Shown in pieces: positions 27,732 through 34,347 of a stretch of 41,719 bases of DNA. The position numbers were made by a program, and so were the translations under genes. Every line of letters starts with the position of its first letter. Within the stretch, counting starts at the first letter, position 1. Source of the DNA: an uncultured Bacteroidales bacterium (GTDB taxonomy: Bacteria; Bacteroidota; Bacteroidia; Bacteroidales; UBA932); NCBI GenBank assembly GCA_944323245.1, contig CALURT010000022.1:1-41719 (forward strand), written 5' to 3'. The notes beneath the pieces are model-generated. The model was not told where the DNA came from and searched no databases. It saw nothing but the letters and a program-made list of their open reading frames with translations.

Positions 27732-28640
27732 CTAATCGTCGAATTCCGAGAACATCGACGTGCTGAGGTATTTTTCGGCCCTGTCGGGGAATACGACCAC
27801 GATATTTCCCTTTTCTGTCTTTTCGGCCGTCCTTGCTGCGGCGAGCATTGCGGCTCCGCTGCTCATTCCCACGAATATTCCTTCTTCACGGATGATTTTC
27901 TTGGCCATGTCTATGGCTTCCTCGCTCTCGATCATTTCCTGGATGTCTATTTTCGAAGGGTCGTAGATGTCAGGGACAATGGCTTCTTCCATGTTTTTCA
28001 GGCCCTGGATATAATGGCCCTTGATGGGGTGGGCGCAGACTACCTTGATGTCGGGTTTCATGTTTTTCAGGAACTTGGAGAGGCCCATTATGGTTCCGGA
28101 GGTGCCGAGAGCGCATACAAGGTAATCTATCTTGCCTTTGGTCTGCTGCCAGATTTCGAGGGCGGTGGATTCGTAATGCGCCATGTAGTTGCAGGCGTTG
28201 GTGAACTGGTCCGGCATGAAATATTTGTCCGGATTTTCAGCCACTTTCCTGCGGGCAAGGCGGATTGCTCCGTCCGTCCCTTCGTCGGCAGGGGTGAGTG
28301 TGACCGTGCCTCCGTACGAGCGTATGATTTTCCTCCTTTCCACCGAGACCGCACTGCTCATCACTATTTCCACCGGATAGCCTTTTACGATTCCCACTAT
28401 TGCAAGTCCGATTCCCGTGTTCCCCGAAGTCGGTTCGATGATGGTCTGTCCCGGTTTCAGCCGTCCGTCGGCTTCGGCTTCCTCAATCATTTTCACGGAA
28501 ATCCTGTCCTTGATGCTTCCGGAAGGGTTGAAGCCTTCCAATTTGGCGTAAATGTTGACTTTCGGATTGGGGCACAGCCTGTTGATGCGTACCATCGGAG
28601 TGTTGCCTATGGTCTCGAGTATGTTTGCTTTTATATCCAT
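27732..28640 (-). CDS. cysM: Cysteine synthase, CysM-like
   Basis: 302-aa PLP-dependent O-acetylserine sulfhydrylase. It starts MDIKANILETIGNTPMV; the PLP lysine is Lys44 in NPSGSIKDR, with the phosphate-binding loop EPTSGNTGIG. The segments AHYESTALEIWQQTKGKI and PDRAEKYLSTSMF, and the 302-aa length, are closer to CysM than to CysK. The frame is open for 68 more codons upstream, but that part is low-complexity and Arg/Lys-rich; ATG 28,640 is preceded by a purine-rich GAAGGAAAAGAA sequence, so it is taken as the start. It converges on the AraC gene with 16 bp between stops. Confidence 0.9.
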   Translation of the reverse strand: MDIKANILETIGNTPMVRINRLCPNPKVNIYAKLEGFNPSGSIKDRISVKMIEEAEADGRLKPGQTIIEPTSGNTGIGLAIVGIVKGYPVEIVMSSAVSVERRKIIRSYGGTVTLTPADEGTDGAIRLARRKVAENPDKYFMPDQFTNACNYMAHYESTALEIWQQTKGKIDYLVCALGTSGTIMGLSKFLKNMKPDIKVVCAHPIKGHYIQGLKNMEEAIVPDIYDPSKIDIQEMIESEEAIDMAKKIIREEGIFVGMSSGAAMLAAARTAEKTEKGNIVVVFPDRAEKYLSTSMFSEFDD

Positions 28641-28693
28641 TTCTTTTCCTTCTTTTCCGCTTGAATCTGAAATCTTGTAAAGATAATAATTTT

Positions 28694-28710
28694 CGGCGGA
28701 TTTTCCGCCG
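28694..28710. promoter_or_regulatory. GC-rich hairpin in the cysteine synthase leader
   Basis: CGGCGGA TTT TCCGCCG is a perfect 7-bp stem with a 3-nt loop, about 54 bp upstream of the cysteine synthase start. It may be an mRNA leader structure or the end of the transcript of the upstream 251-aa gene. No T-tract follows on either strand, so it is not a good intrinsic terminator. Confidence 0.4.
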
Positions 28711-28737
28711 CTCCCGCATGGTTGTCTCTGATTTTTC

Positions 28738-28782
28738 GGAAAACGCACCTTTTTTGACTCGGAAAATATAGGAAAACGCACC
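28738..28782. repeat. Two direct repeats of GGAAAACGCACC upstream of the cysteine synthase gene
   Basis: GGAAAACGCACC occurs at 28,738-28,749 and 28,771-28,782, 33 bp apart, in the 155-bp gap between the cysteine synthase start and the end of the 251-aa gene. Read on the minus strand the unit is GGTGCGTTTTCC. It could bind a regulator. Nothing else supports that. Confidence 0.4.
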
Positions 28783-28795
28783 CTAAGGACCGGAG

Positions 28796-29551
28796 TTATT
28801 GGTATAGGTTTCTCAGCAGTTTTTCTATGCAATAGTCCCTGCATTTGGCGAAAATGTCCAACCTGTATTTTTCCCTTACGCTTTCATCGGGAAAGGTTTC
28901 TGCCGTTTTTTCAGACACGAGCCTGTCTATATCCGTGAATACGATTTTCACGTATTCGGAGTTTGCATAAACCCTGTATTCCTTGGAATCCATCTTGTCC
29001 CGTTGTGCCAGAACGTTGTTGCAGCGCTTTTCTGCTTCATCGAGGCATTCTTCGAGTATGGCGTCATATTTTGCCTGTATGGAGAGAGCGGACTCTTCCG
29101 GTTCCGCAGGTCTTTCCTGCACGGCTCCATCTTGTCTCCTGAAAACGAGGACGGTAACGATACCTATTAATAATATGGTCGCTGCAATCAAGAGGGGCAG
29201 ATATTTTCTGATGCCGTCTTTGCGCTCAACCGGTGCGGACGGCACTGACGGTTCCGATTGTGCGGGCTGCTCTGCCGGCTCCTGATGAACCGGTTGCGCC
29301 GAGAAGTCGCTCCATCCGGTTTTACCGACGTACCTTGCGAGGACAGACAGGGTGGAAGTCCTCGGGACAGTCGCCGATTTTACATAGCCGAAAAGTCTTT
29401 TCAATGTTGTCGGACTTATGTATTCTCCAGTTTTCCCCTGTATGGAGAGAGCCAATGCGTCAAAATCGGTGGGAGAATCCAATGTTTTCCCGAATGTCCC
29501 TGCGACGGCTTCTTTGAGCCGGGTTATTTCGCTGTCGTTCTGTGTGGCCAT
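28796..29551 (-). CDS. Membrane-anchored protein with N-terminal HTH-like domain
   Basis: 251-aa protein of unknown function. Residues about 1-85 are helical and resemble a small DNA-binding-type domain often found in Bacteroidales proteins (YISPTTLKRLFGYVKSA, then TLSVLARYVGKTGWSDF). A Pro/Glu/Ser-rich linker follows (about 86-110), then one transmembrane helix (PLLIAATILLIGIVTVLVF, about 118-136), and a C-terminal helical, charged domain with several cysteines. It looks like a single-pass protein with a cytoplasmic N-terminal domain, perhaps a membrane-tethered regulator or sensor. It is divergent from the island to its right and shares the intergenic region at 29,552-30,003. Confidence 0.6.
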   Translation of the reverse strand: MATQNDSEITRLKEAVAGTFGKTLDSPTDFDALALSIQGKTGEYISPTTLKRLFGYVKSATVPRTSTLSVLARYVGKTGWSDFSAQPVHQEPAEQPAQSEPSVPSAPVERKDGIRKYLPLLIAATILLIGIVTVLVFRRQDGAVQERPAEPEESALSIQAKYDAILEECLDEAEKRCNNVLAQRDKMDSKEYRVYANSEYVKIVFTDIDRLVSEKTAETFPDESVREKYRLDIFAKCRDYCIEKLLRNLYQ

Positions 29552-29568
29552 ATTCTGATAGATATGTG

Positions 29569-29576
29569 CAAATATA
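29569..29576 (-). promoter_or_regulatory. Candidate -7 element for the 251-aa membrane protein gene
   Basis: TATATTTG on the minus strand (29,576-29,569) fits TAnnTTTG, 18 bp upstream of the start codon. The -33 position is poor, so transcription may be weak or assisted. Confidence 0.35.
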
Positions 29577-29607
29577 CTATTTTGGCACGAAATGGCATGA
29601 AATGGAA

Positions 29608-29638
29608 TTGTCTCTGAATCGGTTTTATACTACATTTG
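29608..29638 (+). promoter_or_regulatory. Upstream promoter of the island (P1)
   Basis: TTG at 29,608-29,610, a 20-bp spacer and TACATTTG at 29,631-29,638. It lies 87 bp before a better promoter with the same -7 sequence. Confidence 0.45.
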
Positions 29639-29694
29639 AAGCATGATTTTTTTTGTGGGTGGTAGAAATTTGATGATATTTTGCAGTCCGGATC

Positions 29695-29725
29695 TTTGTA
29701 TTTTAGCGGGAATGTGCTACATTTG
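29695..29725 (+). promoter_or_regulatory. Main promoter of the structured RNA and island (P2)
   Basis: TTTG at 29,695-29,698, exactly 19 bp, then TACATTTG at 29,718-29,725: a full match to the Bacteroidota consensus. The start site should be near 29,732, about 270 nt before the first start codon of the island. Confidence 0.72.
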
Positions 29726-29731
29726 TAACGA

Positions 29732-29966
29732 TTGGCCGATGGCCATGAGTTGAAATATTGCACGTGAATCTTCGGATTCCCTTTTACGACAAAACCGCCA
29801 ATTTTGTTTGACAACCGCGGCTCCGGCCCGGAAGTCATAGTAGAGAAAGGGATAAGAAGCAAGGTCTGCATATCTGCAAAGATGCGGGCTGCTTGTTTAT
29901 CTGTATCTCTATGAGGCGCTTGGCGGTGCCTGTCGTAATATGGAAAACGGCAGCACCGCTTTTTTT
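29732..29966 (+). ncRNA. Candidate structured small RNA or attenuator leader
   Basis: About 235 nt lie between a consensus promoter and a GC-rich stem with seven T residues. Helices seen by eye are GGCC-GAT-GGCC near 29,734; GAATC-TTCG-GATTC at 29,766-29,779 (UUCG tetraloop); a long arm pairing ATAAGAAGCA with TGCTTGTTTAT that encloses a smaller GCAA-capped hairpin; and the terminal stem at 29,923-29,959. No protein-coding frame in it is convincing. It is either an independent small RNA or the attenuated 5' leader of the gene at 30,004. I could not match it to a known RNA family. Confidence 0.5.
29923..29966 (+). terminator. Intrinsic terminator/attenuator before the island genes
   Basis: GCGGTGC (29,923-29,929) pairs with GCACCGC (29,953-29,959); inner bases CTGTCG and CGGCA extend the stem with a bulge. 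TTTTTTT follows at 29,960-29,966. The first start codon is 37 bp downstream, so this site would cut most transcripts from P1/P2 unless read through or antiterminated. Confidence 0.7.
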
Positions 29967-30003
29967 GTGCCCTGTATGAACGCCAGAAACAATTTTATCA
30001 GAT

Positions 30004-32295
30004 ATGAAAAAATATTTATGCTTTAGATTCTTTTTGTCAGCTGTCCTGATCCCAATGGTGATGGCATGCGGCAAGGAAATCTCTTCCAGATGGGAGAAAA
30101 CATCCGAAGGTACAAAGCTTTATATCAAGGATTCATTAAGCACCCTGTTCAATAAAGTTTCGTACACATGGAGCGGAGACAGCATGTTCGGTCTGGCTCA
30201 CGGTACAGGAGTCTTATATGGAAAGGACAGCGACGGAGAGACAGTGTATTCAAGGGAAGTTAATGCCTGGTATGGGCTGATTGATAAAACGGATATCAGG
30301 AAAATGCAGACAGCCGTCAAGGCATATTGCGGCCCTACGAAAAAAGACAAACCGAACGGCTTCGGAATCAGGAAAGAAGAAGGTATCTTATACATCGGGG
30401 ATTTCAAGAAAGGGAAAGGCACTGGCGATGTAATCATTATGCGGAATGATGGACTGTATTATGCAGGAGAGTGGGAAAAAGATAAAATCGCCGGAGAAGG
30501 ATATATGGCGGCTCCCGATTCTTCATTTGTCTATGAAGGTGGTTTCAGAAACGGGCTGTTTTCGGGAAGTGGGGAATTGTTCCTTATAAATGACGGGCAG
30601 GTTTATTCGGGTGAATTCCGAAAAGGCAAGTACAGCGGTTTCGGCACTTTATATAGGGAAAATGTAAAGTATGATGATTTGAAAGTACAGAAAAGGGCCG
30701 ATGGCAGATACCATGCAGGTGCTTCAAAGCATGCGTATGACAACAGTTCCGTTATCTATCGGGGTAAATGGAAAAAAGGCAAATATAACGGGAAAGGCGA
30801 TTTGTATCTGAATGACAGTACGTTTGTGACTCATATATGGAAAAAAGGACAACTACCTGCCGGAATCGGAAAGCTATACGACAGACTTGACCTGAAAAAA
30901 GACCGGATACGTAATTACGATGCCGTTTATGACAGTATATTCGCTTATGAAAGACATAAGGCAATATATGCAATAGCGATAATTATAGTAATCGGTATAT
31001 TGGGCTATATTCTTTATGTTGTTCGCAAGAAGAGTATCAACGGTCTGTATGACAGAACAGAACCGATGGAAAAACAAAAAGGCTTTATATTATGGGGTGT
31101 CGGTGGAATGTGGGGATTGCATCGTGCCGGATTATGTGAAAAATTGTATCTGACCCAATATCCGCTATTCGCTTTGCTTTTATTGTTGAATATCACGAAT
31201 ATCGCTGTATATATCTTTCATCCGTCAGTATGGTTTATCCTGCCGCATTATTCAATTCTGACAATCATTGTGTTTGTCATATTGATCTTATGGATGGCTT
31301 TCGACTTGTTCTGGATACCGTACAGGATATATCTGCTGACAAGCTGGTATTTCAGAAGGAGCAGCGATGAACTTGACATACTGCAGGGCAAAAAGACAGA
31401 GATAGAGGAATTTTATTCAGGCTTGAAAAGTTCATTGGATGCATTGGAAAATGAGGTTGAGGCAAAAATTACCCAAGCCGAACAGATACACTGCAGGGTG
31501 TTTAAGGAAGAAGACGGATTATTTTCCGGAATCCGGAAATCACTCGCAAGAGACGGATCGTTGGAATTTGAACAAAAGAAACTTGAAGAAATGTCGGAGG
31601 TGGCAAATGGAATTTTATCCATTGGAGATCAATACCGATGGTATTATGATATGATTTATGCATATCTCCAGAGTTCAAGACGTGCCGCATACAGGAACAT
31701 GTATCTTGCCAAGGAATTGATTGCGGCAATAAAAAACATTACCGGAAAAAAACAAACCTTGAAGACTGATGTGTACAATGGAGTAGGAAACATGGACTTC
31801 AATATCGACATATCAGCTTTACAGTCGGTAGAAGTGAATGTGAATCTTGCGATGAATACGTTTTCTGATACATACTCAATGATTTCCGGTCTTGGCTTCA
31901 AAGGAGGCAAGGCCGCAGTGGGAGCCGCTGCTTTTTCTGCATTGGTTACAGTGCTTGACAATATTGAACAAAGAAACGAACAGAAATTGAAGATTGTCAA
32001 GGAGCAGGCAAAACTCATATCTAACATAAAAGAGGCGGCAGGCGAAATCGTCAAGTCTGAAGCCTACATCCTCAGGTGCGGCGAAATCTTGTCGGCGCTG
32101 TATAATGCCAATAAGGCTTTTATTCAGGCTTATTGTCATTTAAGGGATATTGTCTTCGGCCCAATATCATTCCACAGTTATTGGTACGGAATAGATAAAG
32201 ATAATCCGGAACTCAAGACAGAAGAATTTATAAGTGATATACAGCATCTTGTTGTAGTCTGCAGTGAATATAACAAGATTAATCAAGCAAAATAA
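30004..32295 (+). CDS. MORN-repeat lipoprotein with TM2-like membrane module and helical tail
   Basis: 763-aa envelope protein. The N-terminus has a signal with lipobox-like Cys22 (MVMAC). Residues about 55-290 contain MORN repeats (YAGEWEKDKIAGEG, YEGGFRNGLFSGSGEL, YSGEFRKGKYSGFGTL, YRGKWKKGKYNGKGDL). A transmembrane helix follows at about 320-340, then a TM2-like unit: GFILWGVGGMWGLHRAG (360-376), more hydrophobic helices, and WMAFDLFWIPY (430-440). The C-terminal ~300 residues are charged and helical (coiled-coil-like), with an Ala/Gly-rich stretch near FKGGKAAVGAAAFSAL. MORN repeats usually bind membranes or proteins. If Cys22 is not lipidated, the signal may act as a membrane anchor. It opens the island operon, 5 bp before the next gene. 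Confidence 0.68.
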   Translation: MKKYLCFRFFLSAVLIPMVMACGKEISSRWEKTSEGTKLYIKDSLSTLFNKVSYTWSGDSMFGLAHGTGVLYGKDSDGETVYSREVNAWYGLIDKTDIRKMQTAVKAYCGPTKKDKPNGFGIRKEEGILYIGDFKKGKGTGDVIIMRNDGLYYAGEWEKDKIAGEGYMAAPDSSFVYEGGFRNGLFSGSGELFLINDGQVYSGEFRKGKYSGFGTLYRENVKYDDLKVQKRADGRYHAGASKHAYDNSSVIYRGKWKKGKYNGKGDLYLNDSTFVTHIWKKGQLPAGIGKLYDRLDLKKDRIRNYDAVYDSIFAYERHKAIYAIAIIIVIGILGYILYVVRKKSINGLYDRTEPMEKQKGFILWGVGGMWGLHRAGLCEKLYLTQYPLFALLLLLNITNIAVYIFHPSVWFILPHYSILTIIVFVILILWMAFDLFWIPYRIYLLTSWYFRRSSDELDILQGKKTEIEEFYSGLKSSLDALENEVEAKITQAEQIHCRVFKEEDGLFSGIRKSLARDGSLEFEQKKLEEMSEVANGILSIGDQYRWYYDMIYAYLQSSRRAAYRNMYLAKELIAAIKNITGKKQTLKTDVYNGVGNMDFNIDISALQSVEVNVNLAMNTFSDTYSMISGLGFKGGKAAVGAAAFSALVTVLDNIEQRNEQKLKIVKEQAKLISNIKEAAGEIVKSEAYILRCGEILSALYNANKAFIQAYCHLRDIVFGPISFHSYWYGIDKDNPELKTEEFISDIQHLVVVCSEYNKINQAK

Positions 32296-32300
32296 CAATC

Positions 32301-32804
32301 ATGGGACTATTTGGAAAAAAGGAAAAGAAGACTGGTGATGAAAGTGCCGTTGTTCCGGCAAGGCAGACGGAAGACATACTTCCTGATACGCAGCAGTATG
32401 ATGATCGCAGTATTCAAGATACCGCATTATTACAATCGGGAATAGGCCTGATTGGTCAGGGATTGGATTTGGCAAATAATATCGTGAATATCTATCAAAG
32501 AAGTCTGGAGATAGATAGAGACATACAGATGATTCATGCTACGAAAGATGTGGAACTGAAAAAACTGGCTGCTCAATATGAACTTTGTAAGGAAGTCATC
32601 CAAGGAACGTTCGGACAAAGGGAAAAAGGTCTCCAGGCACATTACCAAGTCCTTGAAAGAGCATTGGAATCAAATGACCGGGAAATGATAGTTGCCTCAC
32701 TGAAAGGTATAAGTTCGATTGTGGTTACAAATCCTTTGGAAAGTTTCTCGAATTTTATAGAGGCATGGAATAATAAAGATAAACCTTTGGAACTGGATTT
32801 TTAA
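32301..32804 (+). CDS. Small helical cytoplasmic protein, island partner
   Basis: 167 aa, unknown family. It starts MGLFGKKEKKTGDE, a Lys-rich head, then a Gly/Leu/Ile segment (LLQSGIGLIGQGLDLANNIV) and a long amphipathic helix (VELKKLAAQYELCKEVIQG). No signal or full transmembrane helix is apparent. The glycine-rich amphipathic segment might touch the membrane. It lies 5 bp after the MORN gene and its stop shares one base with the next start codon (TAATG), so the three genes are translationally linked. I infer a cytoplasmic partner of the envelope proteins. Confidence 0.55.
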   Translation: MGLFGKKEKKTGDESAVVPARQTEDILPDTQQYDDRSIQDTALLQSGIGLIGQGLDLANNIVNIYQRSLEIDRDIQMIHATKDVELKKLAAQYELCKEVIQGTFGQREKGLQAHYQVLERALESNDREMIVASLKGISSIVVTNPLESFSNFIEAWNNKDKPLELDF

Positions 32805-33337
32805 TGAAAACATTTATTTCTTGGCTGATTGCCAATTTTGAGACAGTGGCGACAATCGTGCTGAGTCTTGTTTTCTGTTTGCTGATATTTCGCGGAACCG
32901 ACTGGGCTGCAGGAGAAGACAGGAACTTCTGCATAGGGCTTGTCGTCAGTATGATTCTCCTTATGGCCGTACCTTCGCTCGCTACTGCAAAAAGTTTCGG
33001 AATCACATTGGTGTTTTTCATACTGATTGTCGGTGGTCTGATTTACACAGCATTGAATCTGTCTGTCATAAAACCCGAAGCACAGATATACTCTATCGCA
33101 GTAAAACTATTGATTTCCAGTGTGCCGGCATTTATCCTTGCCATTCCTGTCGGAGTATTCACGGCTAAAAATATGGATGAAGTGGTTTCGTTGAGAATGC
33201 TGTATGTAAACAGCAATGTGGACATGTTTGAGATGACACTCAAATATACTCTCAACCGTTTTATGACAGCATTCATATACCTTGTCTGGGCAGGTCTCTG
33301 GGCTGCGGTGTACCTGTCGGCAAAGCAGGGGCTGTAA
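32804..33337 (+). CDS. Multi-pass membrane protein, island partner
   Basis: 177 aa, about five hydrophobic segments: FETVATIVLSLVFCLLIF, CIGLVVSMILLMAVPSLA, GITLVFFILIVGGLIYTAL, SVPAFILAIPVGVFTA and FMTAFIYLVWAGLWAAVYL. Loops are short and no catalytic motif was recognised. Its start overlaps the preceding stop by one base. No family was identified. Confidence 0.6.
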   Translation: MKTFISWLIANFETVATIVLSLVFCLLIFRGTDWAAGEDRNFCIGLVVSMILLMAVPSLATAKSFGITLVFFILIVGGLIYTALNLSVIKPEAQIYSIAVKLLISSVPAFILAIPVGVFTAKNMDEVVSLRMLYVNSNVDMFEMTLKYTLNRFMTAFIYLVWAGLWAAVYLSAKQGL

Positions 33338-33358
33338 GGATATGACTTTTGTATAACA

Positions 33359-34147
33359 ATGAAAGATATAGTTTCAAAATTCTCTCTTTATGACATCCTG
33401 GCGATGATTATTCCGGGAGGGGCAATTCTTGTGGCTATTGCACTGATGTTTAATAATTTGTTGGTTATAAATACGAATTTAATAGAAAAACCTCTTTTTT
33501 GGATCGTCGGTCTGACTGGAGCATACCTTGTGGGCCTGCTTAATCATACATTAACTTCAGCAGTATGGGGTAAGTTCAGAAATAATGAATTGATGCTAAA
33601 ATCATCATTGAAAAATGCCAAGAGTTATTTGCCTGAGAATGGCAGGGTTGGCAAGTTGACAAGTGCAATTGATCTTTCTAATACAGATAAGATTAAAATA
33701 ATAGACTGTATAAGGTTGATGAAATCAGTGATAATCGCATACCTGATTTTCAGCACTGTATTGCTTGCTGTGTATTGTACATGTCACAAATGTGAAAGTA
33801 AAGATATCGCTTTAATAATTACAATTCCATTTATAGCAATCTTAATTTGTGTTATAGCAGAATTGATTTATACATTAAAAGGTGGGAGAACTTCTGAGCC
33901 GGATATAATACAAAAATACTATTCGGCATATTATTTCGTGGCGAAGCATAAATATAGTGATGACATTTCTATAATGGAGGGGCAAATCGCTTTCTTGCAA
34001 AGTATGGTTTTACCGTTAATCCTATTCTTGTTTTCAGACACATACTTATTGGGACAATTTATTCCCGGGATTTGCATCGGTCTTATGCGTGCGTTGTTGT
34101 TACTCATTATTGTTGCAGTGTTTTTGCCGTTTTTTGTCGTCAGATGA
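33359..34147 (+). CDS. Multi-pass membrane protein, island partner
   Basis: 262 aa with five to six hydrophobic segments, starting ILAMIIPGGAILVAIALMF and PLFWIVGLTGAYLVGLLNH, then SVIIAYLIFSTVLLAVYC, IALIITIPFIAILICVIAEL and a hydrophobic C-terminus (ALLLLIIVAVFLPFFVV). Between segments 2 and 3 is a charged helical loop of about 60 residues; a second soluble loop holds TLKGGRTSEPDIIQKYYSAY. The N-terminal motif YDILAMIIPGG recalls Bacteroidota membrane proteins of unknown function found in defence-like loci. Codon use is AT-rich. The stop overlaps the next start (ATGA). Confidence 0.6.
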   Translation: MKDIVSKFSLYDILAMIIPGGAILVAIALMFNNLLVINTNLIEKPLFWIVGLTGAYLVGLLNHTLTSAVWGKFRNNELMLKSSLKNAKSYLPENGRVGKLTSAIDLSNTDKIKIIDCIRLMKSVIIAYLIFSTVLLAVYCTCHKCESKDIALIITIPFIAILICVIAELIYTLKGGRTSEPDIIQKYYSAYYFVAKHKYSDDISIMEGQIAFLQSMVLPLILFLFSDTYLLGQFIPGICIGLMRALLLLIIVAVFLPFFVVR

Positions 34148-34311
34148 AAATCTATCGCCGAGTTTGGGAGGATTATGAGTACTTACATCAATGTAATGAA
34201 AATTCTAACTGTATTAACATTCCCAATAATAGAGAGATTGCGATAACCAATTCACAGATAGATACCGTTATGTCATCGGATAGCATTAAGTATAAACAAC
34301 ATAAAGACTGA
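34144..34311 (+). CDS. Small 55-aa protein coupled to the membrane protein gene
   Basis: Starts at ATG 34,144 inside the ATGA overlap with the membrane protein stop and encodes 55 residues beginning MKIYRRVWEDYEYLHQC. It is basic/aromatic at the N-terminus and polar at the C-terminus, with no membrane helix. The 4-bp overlap is the main evidence that it is translated. The frame is open farther upstream but only within the preceding gene. Confidence 0.45.
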   Translation: MKIYRRVWEDYEYLHQCNENSNCINIPNNREIAITNSQIDTVMSSDSIKYKQHKD

Positions 34312-34347
34312 ATATTTTTTACCGGACACTAATAAATCAAAATAGAA

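Noticed and set aside
28641..28844. N-terminal extension of the cysteine synthase frame by 68 codons
   Set aside because: The extension is rich in Arg, Lys and Pro, covers the direct repeats and hairpin, and the family starts at the internal ATG (MDIKANILETIGNTP), which has a good purine-rich upstream sequence.
29732..29966. Known RNA such as 6S, SRP RNA or tmRNA
   Set aside because: No SRP-type loop, no tRNA-like ends and no closing pairing of the 5' and 3' ends was found; only a generic structured RNA can be supported.
29835..30074. Minus-strand frame of 79 codons over the leader and start of the MORN gene
   Set aside because: It covers the structured RNA and terminator and overlaps the MORN gene start; no family resemblance. 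The RNA reading explains the sequence better.
34072..34143. Upstream part of the 240-bp frame ending at 34,311
   Set aside because: It lies wholly within the preceding membrane protein gene in another frame. The ATG at 34,144 in an ATGA overlap is the likelier start.
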